In this document: one piece after another, positions 49,601 through 64,000 of the stretch
Position numbering within the stretch: the stretch's first letter is position 1
Layout: every line of letters starts with the position of its first letter
Source of the DNA: Liolophura sinensis
Lineage: Eukaryota; Mollusca; Polyplacophora; Chitonida; Chitonidae
Length of the DNA stretch: 64,000 bases
NCBI RefSeq assembly: GCF_032854445.1
Contig: NC_088300.1
Span: forward strand, 18,109,570 to 18,173,569
Reading direction: 5' to 3'
The notes under the pieces: model-generated
Database searches by the model: none
Told to the model about the DNA's origin: nothing
The model's input: only the letters and a program-made list of their open reading frames with translations
Translations under genes and position numbers: made by a program

Positions 49601-52600
49601 ATCCACTTGATTTCTCTGTCTACTTTCCTGCTATAAATTTCTCCAAAATATGACAGTGCATACCGATACAGAGTGTATGTAGGTTGTGTTGTGTGATACA
49701 TTGTGTGCATGTAGTTTTTTTTTCTTCAATTCAACCCCTGACTGTTTTGTACTGTTCAGAACATGTACTGCTGGGATCATATGCCCTGTGCAGGTTTTGA
49801 CATTTGCTGTACCAGTATGCTTCGTGGTGTTGAGATCTGGAGCTGTTCTATTAACCGTGTTTTATTCAGAGCAGAATTGTATGCTCGACATCTATGTGTC
49901 GCAGGTTTGAACATGTACAATGTGCTCTGTGGTGTGCAGATTAGAAGCTACACATATGCTTTAAGGTCTGTTTTCTTCAAACCCGAACATTTGTATGCTC
50001 TCTATCATGCAGGTTAACGCTGACAGTATGCTCTGTATCATTCTGATCTTAACATCTACAGTATGGTCACCATCATTCAGGCCTTAACATCTACAGTATG
50101 CTCACCATCATTCAGGCCTTAAAATCTACAGCATGATCTCTTTCATTCAGGCCTTAACATCTACAGTATGCTCACCATCATTCAGGCCTTAACGTCTACA
50201 GTATGCTCACCATCATCCAGGCCTTAACATCTACAGTATGCTCACCATCATTCAGGCCTTATCATCAACAGTATGCTCTGTATCATTCAGGCCTTAACAT
50301 CTACAGTATGCTCTGTATCATTCAGGTCTTTACATCTACAGTATGCTCTGTATCATTCAGGCCTTAATATCTACAGTATGCTCTGTATCACTCAGGTCTT
50401 TGCATCTACAGTATTCTTTCTGTCATTCAGTCCTTAACATCGACAATATGCTCACCATCATTAAGGTCTTAACATCGACAGTATGCTCACCATCATAAAG
50501 GTCTTAACATCAACAGTACGCTCACCATCATTCAGGTTTTACAATCCACAGTGTGCTCTCTCATGATTCAGACCTTAATATCTGCAGTGTGTTCTCTATC
50601 ATTCAGGTCTTAACATCTACATTCTGATCTCTTTCATTCTGCAGATGTTAACATCTACAGTATGCTCTCATGCATGGCATAGTCTACGGTATGCTGTCTA
50701 TTGTTCAGGTCTTAATATCTAGGTCTTCATATCTACTATATGCTCTCTGTCATGCTGGTCTTCATGTCTACAGTATGCTCTCTGTCATGCAGGTCTTCAT
50801 GTCTACAGTATGCTCTCTGTCATGCAGGTCTTCATGTCTACAGTATGCTCTCTGTCATGCAGATCTTCATGTCTACTGTATGCTCTCTGTCATGCAGGTC
50901 TTAATGCCTACTATGTGCTCTCTGGCATGCAGGTCTTCATGTCTACTGTATGCTCTTTGTCATGCATCTACAGTATTCTTTCTATCATTCAGTCCTTAAC
51001 ATCAACAATATGCTCACCATCATTAAGGTCTTAACATTGACAGTATGCTCACCATCATTAAGGTCTTAACATCTACAGTACGCTCACCATCATTCAGGTT
51101 TTACCATCCACAGTGTGCTCTCTCATGATTCAGACCTTAATATCTGCGGTGTGTTCTCTATCATTCAGGTCTTAACATCTACATTCTGATCTCTTTCATT
51201 CTGCAGATGTTAACATCTACAGTATGCTCTCATGCATGGCTTAGTCTACGGTATGCTGTCTATTGTTCAGGTTTTAATATTTACTGAACAGCATGGTGTC
51301 TATCGGGACATGGAGGTCTTCATGATTACTGTATGCTCTCTGTCATGCAGGTCTTCATGTCTACAGTATGCTCTCTGTCATGCAGGTCTTCATGTCTACT
51401 GTATGCACTGTCATGCAGGTCTTCATGTCTACTGTATGCTCTCTGTCATGCAGGTCTTCATGTCTACTGTATGCTCTCTGTCATGCAGGTCTTCATGTCT
51501 ACTGTATGCTTTTTGTCATGCAGGTCTTCATGTCTACATTATGTCTCTGTCCTGCAGGTCTTTATGTCTGCTGTATGCTCTCTGTCCTGCAGGTCTTCAT
51601 GTCTACTGTATGCTCTCTGTCACGCAGTTCTTCATGTCTACTGTATGCTCTCTGTCACGCAGGTCTTCATGTCTACTGTATGCTCTCTGTCCTGCAGGTC
51701 TTCATGTCTACTGTATGCTCTGTCATGCAGGTCTTCATGTCTACTGTATGCTCTCTGTCACGCAGTTCTTCATGTCTACTGTATGCTCTCTGTCCTGCAG
51801 GTCTTCAAGTCTACTGTATGCTCTGTGTCACGCAGTTCTTCATGTCTACTGTATGCTCTCTGTCATGCAGGTCTTCAAGTCTACTGTATGCTCTCTGTCC
51901 TGCAGGTCTTAATGTCTACAGTATGTCTCTGTCGTGCAGGTCTTCATGTCTACTGTATGCTCTCTGTCATGCAGGTCTTCATGTCTACTGTATGCTCTCT
52001 GTCATGCAGGTCTTCATGTCTACTGTATGCTCTCTGTCACACAGGTCTTCATGTCTACTGTATGCTCTCTGTCATGCAGTTCTTCATGTCTACTGTATGC
52101 TCTCTGTCCTGCAGGTCTTCATATCTACTGTATGCTCTCTGTCCTGCAGGTCTTAATGTCTACAGTATGCTCTCTGTCCTGCAGGTCTTCATGTCTACTG
52201 TATGCTCTCTGTCATGCAGTTCTTCATGTCTACTGTATGCTCTCTGTCATGAAGTTCTTCATGTCTACTGTATGCTCTCTCTCCTACAGGTCTTAATGTC
52301 TACTGTATGCTCTCTGTCCTGCAGGTCTTCATGTCTACTGTATGCTCTCTGTCATGCAGTTCTTCATGTCTACTGTATGCTCTCTGTCCTGCAGGTCTTC
52401 ATGTCTACTGTATGCTCTCTGTCCTGCAGGTCTTCATGTCTACTGTGTGCTCTCTGTCCTGCAGGTCTTCATGTCTACTGTATGCTCTCTGTCCTGCAGG
52501 TCTTCATGTCTACTGTATGCTCTCTGTCCTGCAGGTCTTCATGTCTACTGTATGCTCTCTGTCCTGCAGGTCTTCATGTCTACTGTATGCTCTCTGTCCT

Positions 52601-52895
52601 GCAGGTCTTCATGTCTACTGTATGCTCTGTCATGCAGGTCTTCATGTCTACAGTATGCTCTCTGTCCTGCAGGTCTTCATGTCTACTGTATGCTCTCTGT
52701 CATGCAGGTCTTAATGTCTACAGTATGCTGAAGCACGAGAGCCTGGTGCTGACCTTGGCCGCTGTGGAGAAAATTGAGAATCGGCTGCTGTACTTGATGC
52801 ACTCAAGCGCCGCAGACAGAAAGTACACCACCACTTGGATGTTGAAGGAAGAGGAGTGGGAACCGAATTATTTCAAGGATCAGGTCACCTGGTGA
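37650..52895 (+). CDS. MRPL4: Mitochondrial large-subunit ribosomal protein uL4m
   Basis: uL4m binds 23S-like rRNA and helps line the exit tunnel of the mitochondrial large ribosomal subunit. Coding exons are 37,650-37,730, 37,967-38,033, 39,362-39,548, 41,434-41,485, 41,808-41,925, 42,665-42,771, 43,184-43,234, 44,232-44,290, 44,950-45,023 and 52,708-52,895. All junctions are GT-AG and in phase, giving 327 aa (human about 311). Exon 1 codes an Arg/Ser/Ala-rich presequence starting [14 protein letters not shown]. Later landmarks are [20 protein letters not shown] (residues about 99-118), the uL4 loop [20 protein letters not shown] (141-160), [28 protein letters not shown] and [17 protein letters not shown] (from 266). 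The start codon sits in a hairpin. Intron 9 is 7.7 kb, mostly tandem arrays, one of which copies the exon 10 acceptor. Candidate poly(A) signals (ATTAAA 53,604; AATAAA 53,804) are distant, so the 3' end is unresolved. Confidence 0.96.
38861..39026 (-). repeat. SINE in MRPL4 intron 2, head lost
   Basis: TTTGGTGTTTTACGCCGTAC runs through GACGGCGGCCAGCAGTATGG to CGCAGGTTGCTG, followed by a fragment of head (CCATTGGTGAAAGG). The tail and body are close to the main consensus. Confidence 0.88.
39105..39317. mobile_element. 213-bp MITE, copy A, MRPL4 intron 2
   Basis: The ends are inverted: TAAATGACCATAAAGTTTAT on the left against TTAAATGACCTAAAGTTTCG when the right end is reverse-complemented. The interior (GGGATGATATTCCACTGGAA, TTTGCCTCTAAAAATACAC) matches a second copy at 45,309-45,521 of exactly the same length. 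TA at both ends fits a TA target duplication, as for mariner-type elements. Confidence 0.75.
40085..41215 (+). repeat. 66-bp minisatellite in MRPL4 intron 3, about 17 copies
   Basis: The unit contains GTTCTCTGTTTTTAGAGTC, TTTGTGGCAGTAAAGTGATC and TGTGTTGTCTTG(T/C)AGGAA. I counted 17 copies of the TTTTTAGAGTC-type word. Because 66 is a multiple of three, the minus strand stays open for 221 codons (40,076-40,741) with a 22-residue repeat ([16 protein letters not shown]). This is antisense to MRPL4 and has no recognisable domain. Each unit also has an acceptor-like CTTGTAG or CTTGCAG on the plus strand. Confidence 0.95.
42396..42625 (+). repeat. Degraded SINE copies in MRPL4 intron 5
   Basis: A tail scrap (AAAACACCAATCAGATAAGT) is followed by a second, longer copy running GATCTGCCAGTGGCCTGCAG to CACCAATCAGATAAATAATG. 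Both are plus orientation and diverged. Confidence 0.75.
43415..43450 (+). repeat. ATAAT-type microsatellite in MRPL4 intron 7
   Basis: A short run of ATAATAATAATAATG-type trinucleotide repeats. Confidence 0.95.
44521..44830. repeat. Cluster of three SINE fragments in MRPL4 intron 8
   Basis: A minus-oriented tail and body piece (TGATTTGATTGGTATTTTAC, about 44,521-44,640) is followed by a plus-oriented piece (GGTTTCCTTCCACCATGATG, 44,668-44,735). A second minus-oriented body piece (GCAGCCAGCATTATGTTGGA) lies at 44,787-44,825. Confidence 0.75.
45309..45521. mobile_element. 213-bp MITE, copy B, MRPL4 intron 9
   Basis: It has the same length and ends as the 39,105 copy: TAAATGACCGTAAATTTCGT to GACGAAATTTGAGGTCATTT. 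The internal words GGGATGATATTCAACTGGAA and TTGCCTCTAAAAATGCACTT are shared. Confidence 0.75.
45590..49385 (+). repeat. 102/103-bp tandem array in MRPL4 intron 9
   Basis: About 3.8 kb of head-to-tail units hold CACTTTATAATAGTGCTCTG, TGTGCCAGTCAGAGCATGTA and CTCTGCTTTATTCTGGGTAT. By length there are about 37 copies, alternating between 102 and 103 bp (GGTTGTG versus GGTTTGTG). Units read TTCTGGGTATGTATG or TTCTGGGTAAGTATG, so each carries a good 5' splice-donor match. The 102-bp units keep one frame open, giving Cys-rich open frames (for example 47,237-47,896) that I regard as by-products. Copies are very similar, implying recent homogenisation. Confidence 0.97.
49990..52729 (+). repeat. 35-bp tandem array made of splice-acceptor copies, MRPL4 intron 9 into exon 10
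   Basis: Two subfamilies of one 35-bp unit are present. At about 50,020-50,640 (and again near 50,990-51,230) units read TTCAGGCCTTAACATCTACA with CTCACCATCA. From about 50,740 they read TGCAGGTCTTCATGTCTACT with GTATGCTCTCTGTC. Length implies about 75 units. The last unit is the true exon 10 acceptor: CATGCAG, then GTCTTAATGTCTACAGTATG, in which the exon codes GLNVYSML. The unit has no stop in any of its three frames, so all frames stay open for long distances. The frame of exon 10 is open from 51,333 to the stop at 52,895. Confidence 0.97.
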
Positions 52896-54590
52896 CCATG
52901 TTTACTGGGATCGCGAAAAACTGTGGAGTGTAAACTTAAGTAGATATGAAAGTCTGAGTACTGATTGTGGAGTGACTTTAATACAAATACATGTAGAAGT
53001 CAGAGTTTATCATAGCCTTTGATTTTAGTTTAACAGGAATCCACAAGTGCGGGCAGGGGCAGAGGTGGTTAGCGTGCTAGCACGGCAGTGACCTAAGAGC
53101 CTTTCACCAATGTGATCTCTGTGACTTCAAGTCCTGCTCATGATGGCTTCCTCTCAGGTTGTAAGTGGGAATGTCTGACAGCAACCTGCGGAAGATCATG
53201 GGTTTCCCCCGGACGCTGCCCAATTTCCTCCCACCATAATTCTGGCGGCTGTCGTACAAGTGAAATTTTCTTGAGTATAACATAAAAAAACAATCAGATA
53301 AATAGTGTGAGCTTAGTTGCTGCACTGTGTCAGGAACTTTGAGGGTACGGTAGCTTGGGCCACATTTTACAAAAGTGTGCATCTCTCCATTACCACACAC
53401 TTCCATTACAACATCTCTTGGTGTTATATAACATCACAGATTTCTCCCACATGCCAGTCCTCCAAGTATGTGTCCTTCATATCATTTTTATTACTGTGTT
53501 CTATTGAAGAACATTTCATATAGTGCATGTGGACAGACATGTCCTCAAAAAATAACTGTTGTGATGTGGGAGAGGTGTTCTGAGATTTCTGCCATAAATA
53601 TGCATTAAACTGTGGAGTAAGGTAATGTTAGATATGGAGGAAAATCCCTATTGTTTTTAGTGAAAATGTGCCCTTGACAAGGTGAAATGGTATCATCAGG
53701 TGCTGTCCCATTTACCTGTTCGCCACATTCTTTAATGCCATGGTCAAGCACTGAATTTTTCACTTCCCTGGAATTGTTCAGGTTTATGGGTGGAGCAAAC
53801 CAGAATAAACCACCACCCATTAGCAGGTGCCCGACAAATGTCATGTCAAACTACGAACTTCATTATGAAATTATTCACCGTGCTTATCACCCACAGTGAT
53901 TTTTCATGTTTTAAAACGCTGAGTAGTTATCTTCAAGTGACAAATTTTCCTAAACTTCATTTATTTAGAAGCCCACACCGTGATGACAAAGAAGCAGAGC
54001 ACCCCTATGCAGTCATGAGTTTAAGTCATACCCAAGACTTTCAAACTGTAGTCTAAAAAAAACAGGCGAAGGTCTGGGTATATTGTGACTGGGTGCAGCC
54101 TTCAGCATTCCGTGTCTATGTACGAATGTGTGCTTGGGTTTTAACGTATGCATGTGAATATTTTACATTATGCAGCAGTATGGTAGGAGGAAACAGATAG
54201 AGTCTGCGGTAAAGTCACAACTTTCCCCAAGTTGCCAGTCATATGAGAACGAGGAGTCACGAGGTGTGTGTTTTCTGGTGGCAGAGCAAGACTATGCCGC
54301 AGTCTTCCTTGTGACCCAACCTGGGTTTGATCCCATGTTGCTCGAGTTCGTGGCGGACACTATAAGAATAATCAACACTATAAACATCACATCAAGTAAA
54401 TCAGCCTGCTACAAACAAGCACCACTATATTATTACCAAAATGATGTTGAACCCCAAGCTAACAAAGAAAGACATCCATTTTGAGGATTGAGGGGCGGGG
54501 GATTCTAATGCTGGGAAAATGCGGGGCATGCATCTCAAGAGAAATAGAGCACAAGTGCGAAGAGCCAATACTGAATTCTCACTAGAGTGT
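52896..54590. other. Intergenic stretch between MRPL4 and RAB4 3' ends
   Basis: This is tail-to-tail spacing. It contains a plus-strand SINE (separate entry), candidate MRPL4 polyadenylation words (ATTAAA 53,604; AATAAA 53,804) and a tRNA-like word CCTGGGTTTGATCCCATG near 54,320 that is probably another SINE remnant. No further gene is seen. Confidence 0.55.
53055..53305 (+). repeat. Near full-length SINE, plus orientation
   Basis: The head GGTGGTTAGCGTGCTAGCAC and a B-box-like GACTTCAAGTCC are followed by the body GTTTCCCCCGGACGCTGCCC and tail GAAATTTTCTTGAGTATAAC, then AATCAGATAAATAG. No clean target-site duplication was found. Confidence 0.88.
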
Positions 54591-54593
54591 GAC

Positions 54594-54599
54594 TTTATT
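54594..54599 (-). terminator. Candidate polyadenylation signal for RAB4
   Basis: TTTATT on the plus strand is AATAAA on the minus strand, about 3.1 kb beyond the RAB4 stop. No nearer canonical signal in sense was noticed between here and 57,708 outside the SINE-derived (ATTT) tract. That would imply a long AT-rich 3' UTR. Confidence 0.35.
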
Positions 54600-55695
54600 C
54601 AGACAATGCAGATATAAAACTCTATACAGAACATCACAAGTCATCAGGGTTATATATACACTGCCCTCCTCTCACCAACAACAGTAAGATAAAACGTATA
54701 TCTACATCGCCAAATTTCAGATGAACACTGCCTCCAGCTACATAGAAGTAGTTAGCACACATTTACAACTGCACCAGCTCAAATAGCCAAGCCACAGTAC
54801 TGGAGAATATTCACACAACACATCTTTCATACACCATAACAAACTTGAGGAATCATTTATGTGAAGCATCTGTATGCAACAAATTGTAATCTCTCATTAA
54901 CTCAACCCACCCCATCCCTTCCCAGTTAAGTGTACAGAAAACTTTATAGCAAGCCAAAAACTTGAATCTACCCCCAAAATTGTAAACCTAGTTGCATTCA
55001 CTATTAATTCAATACCCTCATTTTGAAGATTTTAGACCTTGGGGACACCCTTCATGTGCAATTCTAACAGTAACTACTGCTAAGTGTTAGGGCTGGTCAT
55101 CTGAATACACAAATGAGATTATCATATAACAAAAACATGCATGAATTGTCACATTATTTTGATTTTCTGTAGAGACAAATTCAAGCTTTCTATATTATGG
55201 CGAAAAAATGCATAAAATGGCATACTCAATCAGTTTAGGCTGTTATGTGTGACTCTCAAATGACATACAATATATCAGCAATTAAGTTTGCATGATTAGG
55301 TCTTTGTACACATATTTTGATGTAATTGCTAGCCAGATATATGCCCAGATGTTATTGAACACCTAACTGATTCCATTCCTCACAAAACAAGGACAACACT
55401 GTGACATAATATACATCCATATCCAATAATGTATAATGTACTTGTAAACACATGTTGACAGAAAGCAATGTTAAGCATGGCTGATACAAACAATGCCCAG
55501 ATAACCAAGCCAAGTCACAGACATGCACAGTCAATGCCTCATGGATGTGCTCATTAGTCTACGATTAAAAATTTGTCTTCGAGAAGCAAACACACTTTGC
55601 ACTACCTTATACTACAGATGATATGCTGATCAGATCATACAAATGAATGTACATGAACATGTGATAAATTTCTACAAACTAAAACCAACAGTGTA

Positions 55696-55728
55696 AAATT
55701 CCCCCCCCCCCCCCAAAAAAAAGCAATT
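55696..55728. repeat. Poly-C then poly-A run in the putative RAB4 3' UTR
   Basis: A run of C is followed directly by A residues. The open frame at 55,942-56,247 on the opposite strand is AT-rich and matches nothing. Confidence 0.85.
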
Positions 55729-56389
55729 AACAAAGGCATATTGGTGTTATTTTTTTTTCAAAATGTGAAGTCACTTGATGTTCAAACAAGCTAGCTTGCA
55801 TTACATGGGGATTCAAGTCACATTAGAGTACAAAGAAAACAGGGTGCACCAAAGGCCATTAAAGACAAATGCCTGTAAAAAGAAATTTTACAAAATTACA
55901 GCAAACAGCAGTCTACCAAAGATTATACCGGACATTTTTTTATGAAATATGAGAGAGCACATAAAATCATTAATGGCCTTAACGATTATACCCTGAACAA
56001 ATTTCAGATTCTGAATTCACCAAACAAAAACAACTTCATATTAACAAGTAAAAAAAAGAACAGCAGTAAAATAACATTTAGTAAATGTATTCTTGAATAC
56101 AAAACAAACATTTCAAATGAAACTAACCAAAATCAATACAAAGTAACATGGGGATCCAAAAGCATGATTTTTCTCAAGCAGAGATGTTCTTCAAGTTCCA
56201 TGAATCACCAAACTTTTTTGCACAACTTCAGAAAATTCCAATACTGACATTACCACACTTTGTGCCATTTTCATCTTGAAATGAAGGGGTATTTCTAATA
56301 CCATGGGGTTTACTTACTTGCTATTTGTGCTGAGTTGCAGCTTTTTGAAAAATGACACCCAATAATACAGATGAAAGTTATTTGCCCTC

Positions 56390-56580
56390 AAAATTCACCT
56401 GAAAAAGTGCACTTCTAGAGGCTAAGTCATAATATACTTAGTTTTGGTACTGAAACAATTTTTCCAGTATGATATCCTACCTTCTAAAAAAAAATTCTCA
56501 GACGACCTTTCTACAGGTGACAGAACTCTCAGAATCCAGCGAAATGAGTATCTTAGACACGGACGAAATTTTAGGACACA
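56390..56580. mobile_element. Diverged third copy of the 213-bp MITE
   Basis: GTGCACTTCTAGAGGC, GTATGATATCCTACC, TTCTCAGACGACC, TCTCAGAATCCAGCG and GACGAAATTTTAGGACA match the 39,105 and 45,309 copies in reverse orientation with clear divergence. The exact ends could not be fixed. Confidence 0.5.
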
Positions 56581-57708
56581 CTACAGTTACAATGGAAACA
56601 ATGCAGTTTCGAGCTATAAGCCCCAGGTAGAAATTTGTCCGCAACATTTCCCCAAGAGATGAGCAGTATAATAAATAGCCTCCCCCACACAGAATAAACA
56701 TCTGTCTCAAATCAATAAAAGGTCATATCGTCAATGTTAATCGCACTGTTCACATTGTAAACACAAAGATGCAAATCATAACTAATTCACTTGCTCAATA
56801 TTCTCTGAAAATGAAAAGGTGTCTGACGTTTTTGAAACAATGACATCAAATAAATCTCACAAAAGTTAAGACATGAAATGGAAAAAAAAAATCGAAGTCT
56901 TAAACAGTAAACTAGATCACAATGAAGTCCACGAAGGCTTGGTATATATGTATATATATTACAATCAATATAATGTTTGCTATGGTGTATATCAAGCCAG
57001 TAACAAGCCTGTATTATAATGCAAAAAGTGTTTGCCCAGTTACTATAATACAACATGTCACATGAGATGGTATATTACAGCTATGTACATAGACAGATGC
57101 AAAGCCTAGCACAGCAGACTGGGGTCCCAGGCCAACAGCTACCCAGGCTCAGCTGTTCACTGCTTGAATCCTTCTCATAATCACACAGGTTAAACTTTTG
57201 AGTTAGTGTCACCATTAATACATGACTACAACCATGATACAGAGCCTGCTCAAATGAAACGACAGTAAGCTATGCATAGCAAACCATATGAAATTAACCC
57301 TGCCTTCAGATAATGGAGTATAGTATATAAAAGTTGCCCTAAACTTCTTTCTTCTACATGTCAGAACAAGTCTGAACTTTCAAAAATAAATAAAAGTAGG
57401 TACAACACAAAGGTATACATAAATGGAATGTTAACTTAAAGTTAAAGCAGTGCATTAAGAAGTGTTTCTGCTGAAAATGACCGCAGCAGTGTACAGCTTC
57501 CCCTGGGCAGAGACTGGTGCCATCCCCCCCAGCGCCTGGGTCTCTGTGTAATATAAGTACAGTCCTACCAATGCTAGGTTACAGCAGCAAGGCTCACACC
57601 TGCTGTGCGCTTATGTACAAAGTTCACACTGAACAGTGAAGAATCTGCCTGTCATCCTGTCAGCTCCCTCATCCAGCCTTCGCCTACACTCAAACCCTGA
57701 ACACGATG

Positions 57709-63932
<6,224 letters not shown>

Positions 63933-64000
63933 TTTGATAAAACGAAGATAAACCAAACATCAAATCCCTTCCGTCAACCATGGACTACGCAAGATGGCGA
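63933..64000. promoter_or_regulatory. RAB4 5' UTR or promoter edge with a YY1-like site
   Basis: Just upstream of the RAB4 start the plus strand reads CAAGATGGCGA (63,990-64,000), a close match to the YY1 core often found at transcription starts. An ATG at 63,980 on the plus strand opens a frame that leaves the window, so a divergent gene cannot be judged. Confidence 0.35.

Noticed and set aside
51333-52707. Repeat protein of about 460 residues upstream of MRPL4 exon 10
   Set aside because: The unit is open in all three frames, so length is not evidence of coding. It is kept as a question about alternative acceptors, not as a gene.
49990-52729. CRISPR-like array
   Set aside because: Units are directly adjacent with no unique spacers, and the DNA is eukaryotic.
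55942-56247. 101-codon plus-strand open frame
   Set aside because: AT-rich, Asn/Lys-rich composition, antisense to the presumed RAB4 3' UTR, no homology.

Overview
The window is animal nuclear DNA. It has spliced genes with GT-AG introns, conserved metazoan housekeeping proteins, many tRNA-derived SINEs, and cut-and-paste transposon remnants. The dominant SINE has a tRNA-like head and a 3' tail resembling TTGAGTACGGCGTAAAACAC followed by AAATAAATA. I associate this SINE with molluscs from memory, so a mollusc is my best guess; the species cannot be read from the sequence.

Positions 1 to about 28.6 kb contain no intact gene that I can support. This part holds SINE copies, several minisatellites, a (TA)n tract, a decayed piggyBac-type transposon (12,581-15,199), G-rich tracts near 9.1-9.9 kb and a homeodomain-motif cluster near 24.7 kb. 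Positions 28.6 to 37.3 kb carry POLR2G/RPB7 on the minus strand, eight coding exons and 172 aa, the same length as the human protein. Positions 37.65 to 52.9 kb carry MRPL4 on the plus strand, ten coding exons and 327 aa. The two start codons lie head to head, 346 bp apart. Positions 54.6 to 63.9 kb carry RAB4 on the minus strand, seven coding exons and 211 aa, tail to tail with MRPL4. A frameshifted THAP zinc-finger exon lies on the opposite strand inside RAB4 intron 1.

The three genes serve unrelated basic functions: RNA polymerase II, the mitochondrial ribosome and endosomal recycling. Nothing suggests a joint pathway, although POLR2G and MRPL4 probably share a bidirectional promoter.

The most striking structure is MRPL4 intron 9 (45,024-52,707). 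It starts with about 3.8 kb of a 102/103-bp tandem repeat whose units carry a splice-donor-like GGTAAGTAT or GGTATGTAT. It ends with about 2.7 kb of a 35-bp tandem repeat whose unit is a copy of the final exon's own 3' splice junction: pyrimidine tract, GCAG, and the first 22 bases of the exon. The true acceptor is the last of dozens of near-identical acceptors, and the reading frame of the last exon stays open through about 1.4 kb of the array. Exon boundaries were placed by hand from splice consensus, codon phase and remembered homology to the human proteins; no alignment was run.
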